Source: Scytonematopsis contorta HA4267-MV1 (GTDB lineage Bacteria; Cyanobacteriota; Cyanobacteriia; Cyanobacteriales; Nostocaceae). Taken from it: 55,062 nt of DNA. The notes beneath the pieces were generated by a model. That model was given only the letters and a program-made list of their open reading frames with translations. It was not told the origin of the DNA and did no database searches. Positions 1 through 11,700 of this stretch are shown here, one piece after another. The stretch spans positions 1 to 55,062 of the forward strand of contig JAHHIC010000071.1 of the NCBI GenBank assembly GCA_019359035.1, in the 5' to 3' direction. The position numbers were made by a program, and so were the translations under genes. The first letter of the stretch is position 1. Each line of letters starts with the position of its first letter.

Positions 1-63
1 TTCTTTTAGCGTTTTTAGTAGCTGTTCCTTTTGCTCTTGAGAAAGATGGTTTTTGGCTGGCAT
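1..63 (-). mobile_element. IS630-family transposase, N-terminal 21 codons (runs off window)
   Basis: An ATG at 63 on the minus strand opens a frame that continues past the window edge and begins MPAKNHLSQEQKEQLLKTLK. This resembles, from memory, the N-terminal helix-turn-helix of cyanobacterial IS630-type DDE transposases that duplicate a TA target. Only 21 residues are visible, so no catalytic residue can be checked. It lies directly downstream of the point where aroG loses similarity, so it is the likely cause of the aroG truncation. The terminal inverted repeat could not be placed confidently; a 17-nt near-palindrome built on AAGCTGC/GCAGCTT at about 110-126 may be part of it. Confidence 0.6.
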
Positions 64-107
64 AGGCGGCTGCTCATAGCTTAATTACTTAATTATCTAT
101 TATACAA

Positions 108-500
108 TCAAGCTGCGTAGCAGCTTACCCGCTTTGCTGTTTCTACAATCATTTCTTCGTTTTCAACTGAGCAAGGACCAGCAGTTAAAACTACGGGATA
201 TTCTTCACCAAAATAGATATTACCGTTTGGTGTAGGTACAACAACTGAACTTGCCTCTCCATTACGGAATTCGCGGCTTACACGTTTAAAAGGTTTTTCT
301 ATTGCTAACGCTGACTCAATCCAGGGACTGATATGTTGAACTGATGCAGGGTCTATCTCAGCTGTATCTCCAATCATTCCCAAAACAATTTTATGTTTAC
401 CAACGCTTTTTTCTACTTTTACTCGCCAATTTTCATTTAACTCTTCGGTAATACGAGTAATTTCTTCGCTAGGTGTACTACCTTTTAAAACTATAATCAT
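108..500 (-). pseudogene. aroG: DAHP synthase fragment (aroG), 3' truncated by insertion
   Basis: This encodes the N-terminal ferredoxin-like domain and the start of the barrel of a 3-deoxy-D-arabino-heptulosonate 7-phosphate synthase, the entry step of the shikimate pathway. The sequence is normal up to AGPCSVENEEMIVETAKRV (about residues 107-126) and then stops after SCYAA. Intact enzymes of this type are about 340-360 residues, so all phosphoenolpyruvate, metal and erythrose-4-phosphate binding residues after GPCSVEN are missing. The start of an IS630-like transposase follows within 45 bp. In Nostoc punctiforme aroG is the last gene of the scytonemin operon. Whether the missing 3' part survives beyond the insertion is outside this window. 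Confidence 0.85.
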
Positions 501-548
501 GTTGTTTCTTCCAATTAATTCAAAGTTAATAAGTATTAATCAATTCTT

Positions 549-1655
549 TCATTGCAAGAATTTCGCTAGTTGCTGCAATTTTTCCCACGCAACACCATTT
601 TGTAAAACATCTTTAGCAAGGGCTATACCTTTTACTAAAGATTTATTGAACTTTGTTTCACTATCAAGAGTTTCGCTAACATAAAGTGCTAGTGCGGTGT
701 TCAAAGCAACAACATCCTCTTGCGCTTGAGTCCCTTTACCTTGCAATACAGCCTTCAAAATTGCGGCATTTTCTTCTACTTCCCCACCTTGCAAAGCTGC
801 TGTGGGGGCAGAAGTTAAACCTAATTCTTGTGGATTCAATTCCACCCACCGTACTTGTTGGTTCTCAAGCACAGCTAAGTCAGTCAAATCTGCCAAACCT
901 GCTTCGTCTAATTTTTCTCTTCCGTGAAGTGCGATCGCTCGACGAGTTCCCAGTAAAGATAGGGTTTGAGCAACGGTTTCCAAGAGTATTGGGTCCCAGA
1001 CACCAACTATTTGACCAGTAGGTTTCATGGGATTTACCAACGGGCCGAGCAAATTGAAAATAGTCCGTACTTTCAAAGTTTTTCGCAAAGCATTAACAGA
1101 CTTTAATGCAGGATGCCAACCAGGAGCAAATAAAAAGGTAATTCCCACCTCGTCAACTGCTGCTCGTACTTTTTGTTGTTCTGCGTTGAGATTTATACCC
1201 AAAGCCTCCAGTACATCTGCTGAACCAGTTTTACTAGACGCAGAACGATTGCCATGCTTAGCAACCTTTACTCCTGCGGCTGCTGCAACAAAAGCAACAG
1301 CAGTAGAAATATTAAACGTAGAAGCACCATCTCCTCCCGTTCCACAAGTGTCAATTAAGGTATCGGATACAGAAAAACCTTTCTCTTCCCAATAGCCAGC
1401 AACGGAGTGGGATTGTAAAACACCAGTCATACCCAGCAGTTCATCTACGGAAACGCCTTTAGCTTGAATTGCGGTTAAAATTGCACCAGATAAAGCTTCA
1501 GGGATATCATTTGCGAGCCAACCATTCATTAATTCCGCAGATTGGGAGACAGAGAGCGATTGACGGTTGAGTAATCTTTGTAACAAGCCAGACCAACTCA
1601 GAGAATCAGAAGTCAGGGATATATTACTAGCTGTGGTTTGAGTTACTGCTATCAT
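549..1655 (-). CDS. trpD: Anthranilate phosphoribosyltransferase
   Basis: TrpD transfers the phosphoribosyl group of PRPP to anthranilate in cytoplasmic tryptophan synthesis. The protein is 368 aa, with an N-terminal helical domain and then the signature [14 protein letters not shown] (about residues 102-115), the glycine-rich PRPP loop, followed by [21 protein letters not shown]-type anthranilate/PRPP site residues at about 133-153. The start overlaps the 3' end of trpB by 29 bp, so the two are translationally close and surely one transcript. It is a scytonemin-locus paralogue of the tryptophan pathway; another trpD copy probably exists elsewhere, but that is not visible here. Confidence 0.96.
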   Translation of the reverse strand: MIAVTQTTASNISLTSDSLSWSGLLQRLLNRQSLSVSQSAELMNGWLANDIPEALSGAILTAIQAKGVSVDELLGMTGVLQSHSVAGYWEEKGFSVSDTLIDTCGTGGDGASTFNISTAVAFVAAAAGVKVAKHGNRSASSKTGSADVLEALGINLNAEQQKVRAAVDEVGITFLFAPGWHPALKSVNALRKTLKVRTIFNLLGPLVNPMKPTGQIVGVWDPILLETVAQTLSLLGTRRAIALHGREKLDEAGLADLTDLAVLENQQVRWVELNPQELGLTSAPTAALQGGEVEENAAILKAVLQGKGTQAQEDVVALNTALALYVSETLDSETKFNKSLVKGIALAKDVLQNGVAWEKLQQLAKFLQ

Positions 1656-2901
1656 GGGAAAAATTATTTAATAATTTAGCTACAGTTTGTACATCTTTGT
1701 CACCTCGTCCAGAGCAATTTATAACTATGCGAGGATTACCTTCTAGCTGTGAAGACAAGGTTTCTAAATAGGCAATTGCATGAGCAGTTTCCAAAGCAGG
1801 AATAATTCCTTCGAGTTGTGACAGACGTTGGAGTCCATCTAAAGCCTGTTGGTCAGTAACACTATAGTATTCACAGCGACCGATATCTTTTAAATAACTA
1901 TGTTCTGGTCCCACACCAGGATAATCTAACCCAGCGCTTATAGAATGTGCTTCGACAATTTGACCATCATTATCTTGCAGCACATAACTCATTGCACCGT
2001 GCAATACCCCAACCTCTCCCCGTGTCAAAGTTGCAGCATGTTTATTGGAATTAACTCCTTCACCCGCAGCTTCAACCCCAATTAATCTGACGGATGCTTC
2101 ATTAACAAACTCATGGAACAAGCCAATAGCATTAGAACCACCACCAACACAAGCCAAAAGAATATCCGGTATTCCACCCCATTTTTCTTGACATTGATAG
2201 CGAGTTTCTTTACCAATTACTTTATGAAAATCGCGTACCAACATTGGGTAAGGATGAGGACCAGCAACAGAACCCAAAATATAATGAGTTGTTTCTACAT
2301 TTGTCACCCAATCACGAATCGCTTCGGAAGTGGCATCTTTTAAAGTTCCAGTACCAGCCGCAACTGGACAAATTTCCGCTCCCATTAATCGCATTCTAAA
2401 GACATTCAGAGCTTGACGCTCCATGTCTTGGATGCCCATATAAATCACACATTGCAAACCAAATCGAGCACAAACAGTCGCAGTTGCCACACCGTGCTGA
2501 CCAGCTCCAGTTTCAGCAATAATGCGCTTTTTGCCCATGCGCTTAGCTAGCAAAACCTGCCCAAGAGCATTATTAATTTTGTGAGCACCTGTATGATTTA
2601 AATCCTCGCGCTTCAAGTAAATTTGTAGACCACTACCATCACTTTTGGCATAGTAGCTTGTTAGGCGTTCAGCAAAATATAGTGGGCTAGGTCTTCCCAC
2701 GTAATCACGCATTAAATTTCCTAATTCTTCCTGGAATTTAGGCTCCTGGGTGTATTCATGAAACGCCGTTTCTAGCTCTGCTAGTGCTGGCATTAAAGTT
2801 TCCGGTACATATTTACCACCGAACTTGCCAAACCTTCCGTTATGGTCGGGAAGTTGATTTACAGATGAAATTATTGACTTGATATCTGGAGTACTTACCA
2901 T
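1627..2901 (-). CDS. trpB: Tryptophan synthase beta chain
   Basis: TrpB is the PLP enzyme that condenses indole with L-serine to give tryptophan, channelled from TrpA. The protein is 424 aa, slightly longer than the usual ~400. The PLP lysine is K108 in [14 protein letters not shown], the TGAGQHG loop follows, and [10 protein letters not shown] binds the PLP phosphate. It lies 33 bp downstream of trpA (stop 2935) and overlaps trpD. Its job here is to feed tryptophan to ScyB, which oxidises it to indole-3-pyruvate for scytonemin; this follows from the established N. punctiforme pathway. Confidence 0.97.
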   Translation of the reverse strand: MVSTPDIKSIISSVNQLPDHNGRFGKFGGKYVPETLMPALAELETAFHEYTQEPKFQEELGNLMRDYVGRPSPLYFAERLTSYYAKSDGSGLQIYLKREDLNHTGAHKINNALGQVLLAKRMGKKRIIAETGAGQHGVATATVCARFGLQCVIYMGIQDMERQALNVFRMRLMGAEICPVAAGTGTLKDATSEAIRDWVTNVETTHYILGSVAGPHPYPMLVRDFHKVIGKETRYQCQEKWGGIPDILLACVGGGSNAIGLFHEFVNEASVRLIGVEAAGEGVNSNKHAATLTRGEVGVLHGAMSYVLQDNDGQIVEAHSISAGLDYPGVGPEHSYLKDIGRCEYYSVTDQQALDGLQRLSQLEGIIPALETAHAIAYLETLSSQLEGNPRIVINCSGRGDKDVQTVAKLLNNFSHDSSNSNHS

Positions 2902-2934
2902 TGTTTAAAGTCCTATGCTTTAGTGTTTAAAATT

Positions 2935-3759
2935 CTAAGTAAATTGTAAATATTTAGCCGAATCAGGTGTTAAAGAAGCTTTGAGTTCTCGGCAAAGTTC
3001 TTCTACATTTTGTAATCCAACAATAGGATTTTCATTAGCTAAACGTTGTACAAAAGCACTACCCACAATTACAGCATCTGCTCCCCATTCCATTAGCTGA
3101 TGTGCTTGGTCTTTACTAGAAATACCAAAACCAATACCAATAGGTTTATCAGTAATATCTCGCATACTAGTCAACAAATTTTTGACTCGGTTTTGTAATT
3201 GAGAGCGCATACCTGTGACCCCTGTAACACTTACTAAATAGATGAATCCTTGAGATTGCTTTGCGATAGCCTCAATTCTTTCTTTAGAACTGGTAGGAGC
3301 TACTAGTAAAATTACTTCAATTCCAAAATCCGCAGCTGTTTGTATTAAGTAAGAAGCTTCTTCTAATGCTAAATCTGGTACTACTAGTCCTTTAACACCA
3401 GCATCAGCAATTTGCTTAAGAAACGCCTTAATTCCCAGTTTGAAAATGGGATTGTAGTAAGTAAATAGAATAATTGGTGATTGCAGAGAGGGACTGACAT
3501 CAGTAACAATTTCTAATACTTGCTCTAATTTCGTTCCTCTTTGCAAAGCACGGGTTGCAGCAGCTTGGATTATTGGGCCATCTGCAAGCGGGTCTGAATA
3601 AGGAACACCCAATTCAATAAAATCAGCACCATTACGGTCTAAGATGCGTAATGCTTCTCTGGTTGTTTCTAAGTTAGGGTCACCAGCTGTGATAAAAGGA
3701 ATTAAAGCACACTGTTTGCGATTTCTGAGAGATTGGAAGCGAGAAGAAATAGAAGTCAT
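2935..3759 (-). CDS. trpA: Tryptophan synthase alpha chain
   Basis: TrpA cleaves indole-3-glycerol phosphate to indole and glyceraldehyde-3-phosphate. The 274-aa TIM barrel shows the family motif [18 protein letters not shown] with the catalytic Glu in FIELG and the Asp in PYSDP, and a C-terminal phosphate-binding region GFGISS. The length is typical. It is followed by trpB after 33 bp. A 139-bp spacer separates it from trpC upstream and holds a dispersed CACGCAGAG-type repeat. In N. punctiforme a tyrosinase gene (tyrP) sits between trpA and trpB; it is absent here. Confidence 0.97.
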   Translation of the reverse strand: MTSISSRFQSLRNRKQCALIPFITAGDPNLETTREALRILDRNGADFIELGVPYSDPLADGPIIQAAATRALQRGTKLEQVLEIVTDVSPSLQSPIILFTYYNPIFKLGIKAFLKQIADAGVKGLVVPDLALEEASYLIQTAADFGIEVILLVAPTSSKERIEAIAKQSQGFIYLVSVTGVTGMRSQLQNRVKNLLTSMRDITDKPIGIGFGISSKDQAHQLMEWGADAVIVGSAFVQRLANENPIVGLQNVEELCRELKASLTPDSAKYLQFT

Positions 3760-3794
3760 TAGGCTTGAGGTTACAAGAAAATATTTATTATTCG

Positions 3795-3822
3795 CTCACG
3801 CAGAGCCGCAAAGATGCAAAGG
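3795..3822. repeat. Dispersed CTCACGCAGAG-type repeat
   Basis: A short sequence beginning CTCACGCAGAGCCGCAAAG recurs, in varying orientation, at about 15635-15664, 16901-16931 and 49984-50015. It is non-coding and lies in the trpA-trpC spacer. This kind of short interspersed repeat is common in filamentous cyanobacterial genomes. Confidence 0.6.
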
Positions 3823-3898
3823 AAGAAATCATTCTAATAGAAACGGATTTGATAACAACCCCTATGTCAGTTTGAAATTCAGATTAGAACAAAATTTG

Positions 3899-4741
3899 TC
3901 ATGTGGTTATGATTGTTGGGGTTGGTATTAAGGACTGGACAGCTTGCTCTATGTCGTTTTGCTTGACTAGAGATTCTCCCACCAATACTGAACGGACTCC
4001 GGCTTCAGCAACAACAGATAAATCATCTGCTGTGTAAAACCCCGACTCACTAACAACCGTAATACCAAAGCTACGTAATATCTCTCTATTTTCTGTTAGC
4101 AGTCTCAGAGTGGTTCTGATATCGACAGTAAAATCTTCCAAATTCCGATTGTTAATTCCTACTAGTTCAAGTTCATCAAGCTGTAACACCCTGTATAGCT
4201 CTTCCTCTGTATGAACTTCAACTAAAGCTGTCATCCCCAATTGCTGAATCAGTTGATGAAAAGTATAGAGTTCTTCGTTTGTGAGGATAGCAGCAATCAG
4301 AAGTACGGCATCTGCACCAGCTACACGTGCTAAATAAATTTGATAAGGGTCAATAATAAATTCTTTGCACAGTAAAGGTAATTTCACATGCATCCGGACA
4401 GCAAGAAGATTATTAAAGCTCCCTTTAAAGAATTTTTTGTCAGTCAAAACAGAAATACAAGATGCTCCCCCACGTTCATAAGCTTGAGCAATCATTACTG
4501 GGTCAAAGTCATCTCTAATCACACCACGACTGGGTGATGCTTTCTTAACTTCCGCAATTAAGCTAGGAAAATTCGGGCTTTGGCATAAAGCACTAAGAAA
4601 ATTTCTCAATGGAGGTGTATTTTTTAATTCCTGCTGTAAAATTTTCAAAGGTAGCTTTTTCTGCATTTGTGCAATTTCTTGTTTTTTATGCAGCACAATT
4701 TTATCAAGAATATGGCTTTTTGCCGCAACTGACATCTTCAT
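3899..4741 (-). CDS. trpC: Indole-3-glycerol phosphate synthase
   Basis: TrpC closes the indole ring from carboxyphenylamino-deoxyribulose phosphate. It is a TIM barrel of about 280 aa with the signature [15 protein letters not shown] (catalytic Lys, and the SPS motif), [13 protein letters not shown], and [13 protein letters not shown] toward the C-terminus. The frame is open from a TTG at 4753, but an AAGG lies immediately against that TTG. The ATG at 4741 ([10 protein letters not shown]) has that AAGG about 12 nt upstream and is preferred; the ATG at 4735 is also possible. The gap to trpE (stop 4761) is only about 20 bp, so it is in the same operon. Confidence 0.95.
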   Translation of the reverse strand: MKMSVAAKSHILDKIVLHKKQEIAQMQKKLPLKILQQELKNTPPLRNFLSALCQSPNFPSLIAEVKKASPSRGVIRDDFDPVMIAQAYERGGASCISVLTDKKFFKGSFNNLLAVRMHVKLPLLCKEFIIDPYQIYLARVAGADAVLLIAAILTNEELYTFHQLIQQLGMTALVEVHTEEELYRVLQLDELELVGINNRNLEDFTVDIRTTLRLLTENREILRSFGITVVSESGFYTADDLSVVAEAGVRSVLVGESLVKQNDIEQAVQSLIPTPTIITT

Positions 4742-4760
4742 ACTTTTATGCAACCTTAGC

Positions 4761-6998
4761 TCATTTTGTAGCTACGTATTTGTTTGAATGTGTAAATTGA
4801 TTTATGACATTCTTAATAATGGTCAAACCGACTTCCCCGGCCAAAGTCATAATAGATTCTGGATGAAATTGTACCGCAGCGACAGGAAGTACTTCGTGTT
4901 CGACAGCCATAATTACATTATCTTCGGAAACAGCTGTTACTTTTAGTTCTAAAGGTAGATATTTAGCCAAGGCAAACAACGAATGATATCTACCGACAGA
5001 AAAAGATTCGGGTAGTTTATGAAACAAAACAGAATTAGGGTCAATAACGTAAATTTGCGAAGGTTTTCCATGTTGAGGATAGTCTAGAACTCCTAGCTGT
5101 CCACCGAAAGCTTCCACAATACCTTGTAACCCTAAACAAACTCCGAAGACTGGAATGTTGCGCCAAACGCAAGCACCTACCGTCTGTGGAACCCGAAAAT
5201 CTGCTGGTCTACCTGGACCGGGAGATAAAACTACTAAGTCAGGACGTTCACTATCAAAAAGTGATTCATCGAAACCATGACGTAGTGTTGTAACTGTTGC
5301 ACCTGTTTGACGAATATAGTTAGCAAGGGTGTGAACAAAAGAGTCTTCGTAGTCAATAAGTAATATACGTTTACTTGGTTCCAAATGGGGAATACATTTA
5401 TTTATTTTTGTAGTTTCACACTCGTCAAAGTTTACTTTTTTCTTGGCAAGACGAATAGTTTCAAATAAGGCAGCGGCTTTAGTAATTGTTTCTTGTTCTT
5501 CAGCCTGGGGTATAGAGTCATAAAGAACAGTTGCACCAACTCTAACTTCAGCAATGGAATCTTTTAAACGAATTGTTCGTAAAACTAAGCCAGTATTAAG
5601 ATTACCATTAAAGCCTAAATAACCAACAGCACCACCATACCAACGTCTTGCGCTGCGTTCATTGTTTTCTATAAATTGCATTGCTGCGCGTTTTGGTGCC
5701 CCTGTAACTGTGACAGCCCAAGTATGACTTAAAAAAGCATCCAAAGCATCAAACTCTGGTCGTAACAAACCCTCAACATGGTCAACTGTATGAATCAAAT
5801 GGCTGTACAGTTCAATTTGCCGACGACCGATAACCCGTACCGAACCAGGTTCACAAATCCGCGATTTGTCATTGCGGTCTACATCGGTACACATGGTTAA
5901 CTCAGATTCATCTTTATAAGAATTAAGTAACTGACGAATTTGGTCGGCATCATCAATAGCGTCTTGTCCTCGCACAATAGTACCGCTAATAGGACAAGTT
6001 TCTACCCTCTTACCTTCTACTCGAACAAACATTTCGGGAGACGCACCAATCAAATATTCTCCACCAAGATTAAAAATAAAACCGTAGGGACTGGGGTTAA
6101 TTTGCTTTAAGGTTCGGAAAAGTTTACTAGGGGCTTCTGGGCAATTTTCAAAAAAGCTTTGACTAGGGACAACTTCAAAAAAATCACCTCGACGGAAGTA
6201 ATCTAGAGCTTGCTCGACAAGATTTGCGTATTCTCCTTTTTCATGGTCGGCATTTTGTGTAGAGACAAGACGTTTTCCTCTGTAGTCTATGGACTCACCT
6301 GTACGGGGAAGATTATGAGTACTACCATGTAGAGTTTCACCGTATGAAATTTCAAAATCATAATCTAAATGAAACGCACGTTGCTGATAGTAGTCAACAA
6401 GTACTAATTTATCAGGCAAATATAGTACTAAATCTCTTTGGTCAGCAGGGCGTTTTAGAGATTGGGAGATAGGTTCAAATTGAAATACTAAGTCGTAGCC
6501 AAATGCACCATACAATCCCAAGTGTTCATCTTCATCACTATAAAAAGTATGTAAAATTTTTCTAATAATAGTAAACGCTGAAGGTTGTTTACTACGTTCT
6601 TCTTCAGCAAATAATTGTTGTGCAGGGCTGACAAAACCAGTTACTTTATCGTTATCTATTATAATTTCTTGTAATTCTAAACAGTCTAACAAACGTTCAT
6701 TAAGAAACGGTAATAGTATTTTTCCACGTTCGTTTAAAGCTGTTAGAGTGAAACTATTTCCTCGTGTCGTTAATTCCAATGGTGGATTTACGAATCCAAT
6801 TGCCCACCTTTTGTATCTTCCTGGGTATTCATAGCTACTTGTAAGTAAGCCACCTCTATGAGAATCAACGTAGAAAATAATATCTTCAAGGGCTGTTTCC
6901 ATCTTTTTTTCAATAATGGAACGAGATACACAAATACCACCTTGGGTAACATAGGAATGGAAATCAACGGTCATCGGTGATTTTTTGAGATTAGTCAT
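4761..6998 (-). CDS. trpE: Anthranilate synthase, fused TrpE-TrpG
   Basis: This single 745-aa polypeptide carries both anthranilate synthase components. Residues about 1-520 are the chorismate-binding component I ([42 protein letters not shown]). Residues about 543-740 are a class I glutamine amidotransferase, with the cysteine nucleophile C621 in GVCLGLQG and the His/Glu pair in FHPES (H712, E714). TrpE-G fusions are known from cyanobacterial scytonemin clusters. The N-terminal FHSYVTQGG may contribute to tryptophan feedback control, but the classical LLES motif is not evident. It starts 24 bp after the stop of the HlyD gene and so is probably co-transcribed with it. Confidence 0.95.
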   Translation of the reverse strand: MTNLKKSPMTVDFHSYVTQGGICVSRSIIEKKMETALEDIIFYVDSHRGGLLTSSYEYPGRYKRWAIGFVNPPLELTTRGNSFTLTALNERGKILLPFLNERLLDCLELQEIIIDNDKVTGFVSPAQQLFAEEERSKQPSAFTIIRKILHTFYSDEDEHLGLYGAFGYDLVFQFEPISQSLKRPADQRDLVLYLPDKLVLVDYYQQRAFHLDYDFEISYGETLHGSTHNLPRTGESIDYRGKRLVSTQNADHEKGEYANLVEQALDYFRRGDFFEVVPSQSFFENCPEAPSKLFRTLKQINPSPYGFIFNLGGEYLIGASPEMFVRVEGKRVETCPISGTIVRGQDAIDDADQIRQLLNSYKDESELTMCTDVDRNDKSRICEPGSVRVIGRRQIELYSHLIHTVDHVEGLLRPEFDALDAFLSHTWAVTVTGAPKRAAMQFIENNERSARRWYGGAVGYLGFNGNLNTGLVLRTIRLKDSIAEVRVGATVLYDSIPQAEEQETITKAAALFETIRLAKKKVNFDECETTKINKCIPHLEPSKRILLIDYEDSFVHTLANYIRQTGATVTTLRHGFDESLFDSERPDLVVLSPGPGRPADFRVPQTVGACVWRNIPVFGVCLGLQGIVEAFGGQLGVLDYPQHGKPSQIYVIDPNSVLFHKLPESFSVGRYHSLFALAKYLPLELKVTAVSEDNVIMAVEHEVLPVAAVQFHPESIMTLAGEVGLTIIKNVINQFTHSNKYVATK

Positions 6999-7022
6999 AA
7001 GTAATTAAAGGTAAAGGAACAT

Positions 7023-8594
7023 TTATCTAACAGTCTTTAAATTATCAATTTGTTGTGTAAATAAATCAGTGAAGATACTCATAACAGTGCGTTCGCGTAG
7101 TTTAATATTGGCACTGATTGACATTCCAGACTGTAATGATAATTTCCGATTATTTACAGATAGAGATTGACCTTTTAAGCGAATTTTAGCCGGAAAACTA
7201 TAGTAGGGACGAGTTTGTTCTGGTGGTAAAGCGTCTGAAGCTATTTCAACTAATTCTCCTTTAATGTCACCAAATTCGCTAAATGGGAAAGAATCAATTC
7301 TTACATCAACTTTCATTCCTTCTTGGACAAAGCCAATATCTTTATTGGTAATATAAACCTTTGCCATAAGGGCGTCTTTTGGTACAATTTTGAGGATTGT
7401 TTGGCTGGGGCTAGCAACGAATCCTGGAGAACGGGCTTTTAAATCGAAAATTATCCCATCACTGGGAGCGCGAAGTTCTTGATATTGTAAGGTTAATTTA
7501 GTTTGGCTAATTTTGTTGTCAATTTCAGAAACTTTTTTCTCATTTTCTAAAATTGCTTTGTTTAGCTCGCTGTCTATTTGAGCAATTTGTTTTTCGTTAT
7601 CAGCAATTTTAGTGAGAATTTCTTTTTTAGCGGTTGCTATTGTATTTTTAACTTTTTCCTGAGATTGAGTAATGGCATACTTTAGACGCGCTTGTTCTTG
7701 CTGGAGTCTTTCGATTTCAGCTCGTTGGGTGCGTACGTCTTGTTGCTGTTTCAGATATTGTAAACGACCAATAGCTCCTTCTCGAACGAGAGGTTCTAAA
7801 TTATTAAGAATAGTTTGATTTACTTGTTTAATATCAACAGCAGAAGATAAAGTGGCTTGAGATTCGCTAACTTTCTTTGCTATTTGTTGAGTTTCTAATT
7901 GTTCTGCTGATATACGGGCTTTTAGTTCTTCTTGACTAAATTGTAATCGAGCTTGTTCTTCTGGAGAAAGATTAATGTTTTGAGATGTATTAGCAAGTTG
8001 AAGTCTATATAACCTATTTTCGGAAATAATCGCAGTCCTACTTTTTGTTAAATCAAGCATCTGGGGAGACATCGGAAGGAGATTTTTATTTATTCCTTTT
8101 GCTCCCGACGAAATTGCTATCTCTCTTGATGTTAGCTGATAACGGTAAAATTGATTTTCTTGTAATAACTTATTACGAATTTTATTGAGAGATTCTAACT
8201 CTGCTTTAGCTGCGGTTGAGTCGAATTTTAAAATTAAATCTCCCTTTTTTACTACTCCACCGTCTTTAACATGAACAGTTTTGATTAGTCCACCTACGGG
8301 AACTTGTACTTCTTTAACAGTACCTTGTGGCTCTAATTTTCCTTGTGTTGGAATTGCTTCTTCAATTTTAGCAAAGGAAGCCCAAAGTACAACGGATGAT
8401 GTCAGTCCCATAATTCCCCAGAGAATTGCTCGTGACAAAAAAGGTGATTGTCGCAGTACGGCAGATGGAGTAAATTGTTGAGTATTACGAGGAGATTTTA
8501 ATTTTACAGGTACTTTAATTTCACTTGGAAGTGATTGAGGAATAAGGGGGGATTTATCTTGGATTTTTGCACCATTTCCGTTGTGTTCGCTCAT
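7023..8594 (-). CDS. HlyD-family membrane fusion protein (type I secretion adaptor)
   Basis: This 523-aa periplasmic adaptor links an inner-membrane ABC exporter to an outer-membrane channel. It has a ~50-residue basic, proline-rich cytoplasmic tail, one membrane segment (about 57-74, WGIMGLTSSVVLWASF), a lipoyl-type half-motif (VPVGGLIKTVHVKDGGVVKKG), a long coiled coil (about 110-375), a second lipoyl half (LRAPSDGIIFDLKARSPG) and a C-terminal beta-barrel. It lies 24 bp upstream of trpE and 134 bp downstream of the ABC gene, separated by a perfect hairpin. It forms a secretion set with the next two genes. This set is not part of the scytonemin locus as I know it from N. punctiforme. Confidence 0.9.
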   Translation of the reverse strand: MSEHNGNGAKIQDKSPLIPQSLPSEIKVPVKLKSPRNTQQFTPSAVLRQSPFLSRAILWGIMGLTSSVVLWASFAKIEEAIPTQGKLEPQGTVKEVQVPVGGLIKTVHVKDGGVVKKGDLILKFDSTAAKAELESLNKIRNKLLQENQFYRYQLTSREIAISSGAKGINKNLLPMSPQMLDLTKSRTAIISENRLYRLQLANTSQNINLSPEEQARLQFSQEELKARISAEQLETQQIAKKVSESQATLSSAVDIKQVNQTILNNLEPLVREGAIGRLQYLKQQQDVRTQRAEIERLQQEQARLKYAITQSQEKVKNTIATAKKEILTKIADNEKQIAQIDSELNKAILENEKKVSEIDNKISQTKLTLQYQELRAPSDGIIFDLKARSPGFVASPSQTILKIVPKDALMAKVYITNKDIGFVQEGMKVDVRIDSFPFSEFGDIKGELVEIASDALPPEQTRPYYSFPAKIRLKGQSLSVNNRKLSLQSGMSISANIKLRERTVMSIFTDLFTQQIDNLKTVR

Positions 8595-8643
8595 ATGTTA
8601 TAGTCCTTGGTGGTTTTAAAAACTAAAATACTTTTGAATATTT

Positions 8644-8718
8644 GTAGGTTGGGTTGAGGAATAACGGAAACCCAACTTTTCGGTTGCTTGTTGGGTTTTG
8701 TTCCTCAACCCAACCTAC
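8644..8718. repeat. Perfect 18-bp-stem hairpin (GTAGGTTGGG family)
   Basis: GTAGGTTGGGTTGAGGAA at 8644-8661 is the exact reverse complement of 8701-8718. A second nested stem, AAACCCAAC with GTTGGGTTTT, lies inside. It fills most of the ABC-HlyD spacer. In RNA it would form a ~75-nt hairpin that could stabilise or differentially process the message. The same GTAGGTTGGG palindrome type is widespread in cyanobacteria. Confidence 0.8.
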
Positions 8719-8728
8719 GTAATGTTTA

Positions 8729-11700
8729 TTAAAGCTGTGCTTCTTGTTGTTGATATAGACAGTAGTAATGACCTCTGAGTGACATCAATTCTTGATGGGT
8801 TCCTTGTTCTGCTACTGTACCTTGGTGCAAGAGTAATATCACATCAGCATTTTTAATAGTGCTTAAGCGATGGGTAATAAAAAATACTGTTTTGTTGCTA
8901 AATACTTGTGCCAAATTTAAGCACACTTCTCTTTCAGATTGATAATCAAGAGCGCTAGTTGCTTCGTCTAGAATCAGTAAGTTAGGGTTTTGTAAGACTG
9001 TGCGAGCAATAGCAATTCTTTGTCTTTGTCCTCCAGATAATGCAGAACCTCTTTCACCAACTTTGGTGTTATAACCCTGAGGTAAAGACATAATAAATTC
9101 ATGAGCGGCTGCAATTTTTGCTGCTTCAATTATTTCTTCAGTAGTTGCATCTGGGTTCGCAAGTGCAATATTCTCTTGAATTGTCCCGTCAAAGAGAAGG
9201 GAGTCTTGCAGCACCATACCAATTTGACGACGTAAAGAATGAAGTTCTACTTTGGAAATATCGTAGCCATCAATAGTTATCTTACCAGATTCCGGCTCGT
9301 ATAAACGTGTTAAAAGTTTTGTTAAAGTGCTTTTACCAGAACCACTTTGTCCGACAATACCAATAAATTTACCTGGAGCTAAATCAAGATTTATATTTTT
9401 GAGTTGTAGTTGACTACTAGAGTTAAAACGGAAGCAAAGATTTTCATAAGAAACTGCACCGCAAATTACAGGCATAGAAATATTTTTCCTGTCTGCTTCT
9501 TCGGTTTCGGTGGGACTATTTAAAATGTCCGAGAGACGTTCTAAAGATAAAGCTGTTTCCTGAAAATTTTGCCAAAGTTGACTTAAACGGAGTAATGGTG
9601 CTGTGACGTAATTAGCAATAATACGGAAAGCAATAAGTTGACCTAGGGTTAATTCTCCTTTGACTACTAGATATGCACCTAGCCATAAAACTAATAAGCC
9701 GGAAATTTGGTTTAAAAAATTACTTGTAGAAGCAGCAGCAGTAGAAGTTACTGTCGTTTTAAAGCCTGCATCAACATAACTGGTGTAATGTTCTTGCCAT
9801 TGCCAACGAGAATGTAATTCTATATTTTGCGCTTTTACTGTTTGAATACCTGACAGAACTTCGACTAAATAAGATTGAGTTTGAGCATTTTTTTCAGCTT
9901 TGGAGCGTAATTGCCTCTGAATAATAGGAGAAACTAATATAGTTAACAACATAAACAAAGGAATAGTAGCTAAAGCAACAAGAGTCATTAACCAACTATA
10001 GACAAACATCACAGCGATGTAGACCACAGAAAAGACTGCATCTAAGACTACAGTTAAAGCTGTTCCAGTTAGGAATGAGCGAATATTTTCTAATTCGTTG
10101 GTGCGAGTTGCTAATTCTCCTACAGTTCGTTTTTCAAAGTAAGGTAAGGGTAAACGCAAAAGATGCTCAATGATTTCTGAACCCAAAGCTAAATCAATTC
10201 TATTAGTTGTATCTGTAAATAAATTTGTTCTAATACTAGTTAAAATTGCTTCAAATATAGCAATAACAACTAAAAGTATACCAAATATATTCAGAGTATT
10301 TAAACTATTCTGAACAATTACTTTATCAATAATTATTTGAACAATTAAAGGGTTTGCAAGGGTAAATATTTGAACAAAGAATGAAGCGATTAACACTTCA
10401 AATAATACCTTGCGATATTGAATTAAAGAAGGTATAAACCAACTTAAGCCAAATCGCTTTTTAGGAGTATATTTATTAGCTTTTAAAAGTAATACCTGAC
10501 CTTGGTCTCCCCAATTTTCAATAAAATGGGCTGGTTTCTGTTGCAAAATTCCAACAGATGGAACTCCTAGTACTAATTTTTTGCCGTTAATCTCATATAA
10601 AATAGCAAAACTATCTTGCCAGCGAATAATTGCGGGAACTTGCAATTTTGTTAGCGAAGAGGCTGTGACATTTATGAGTTGAGCATCTAAACCAATTAAT
10701 TCAGCAACTGCACCACAAAGTTGCAATGAAAGTGTTTGTGTACGCTGAACTTGATGAGTCAAAACTTTACGAATTACTTCCTGACGAAAAGGAATATTCC
10801 AATATTGACTTAGCATTTGAAAACAAGCTAAAGTCGCTTCTACTGGACTTCTACCATGAGCGTAAGGGTATTTTACTTTTTGGGAATTGACTGTTTGAGA
10901 ATATCTATTGGAATTTGTTTCTATCGGAGTAATATTATTAGTAGCATAGGGTATCTCATCTAAAGATGGAAGTATAAAAGATGAAGGTAAAAAGTCTTCA
11001 ATATTTGTACTTTTGATTTGAGTTTGTAATGGTAAACCTATTAAACGTACAACACTAGAAGAAGTATTTTTTTCTAAATATGTATTTGTATCAATATTTA
11101 AGCGACTACCTGGAGAAAAATATTTTAGCTCTCCACTACTAACAAACCAAGTTAAATTCGGGTCTAATTCCTCAGTATAAATTTTATTCCGAGAAGAAGT
11201 ATAAATTACAGATTTATCGATAATTTTAAAAGTAAGCTCTTTAATATCGTTAGCATTATGAAAATCTAATATAGCTTTGCCATCGGCTCTATTGCTTAGT
11301 TCGTTGCTTAACAAATCAAATACTTCAATGGTACTGCAAAGATTTTGAAAAGCATTTGCAAAATTTTGGCTGTCTTTTACTAATGACAAAAAGTCCTTTG
11401 CTTCCAAAGTCAAGCAAATAGTTTCGTCCGAAGCAAGAACCGTCTCACAAGCAATTCCACGTATTAAACTAGTCCAGCCTAAAATTTCTCCTTTTTTGAA
11501 TGTTTGTAATGTAATCGGCATCTGGGTCTCATGGTCATATCCTAGCAAGCGAGCTTGTCCCTCGTAAATAATATATATTTTAGTGGGGATTTGTTCTCGC
11601 TGAATAATTGGCTGACCCATCCGGTAGCGAAAAAACTGGATTTTCTTACTTGCATCTTCCAGCTTTGATGCTTCTAGTTGATTAAATGGAAATAACTCAG

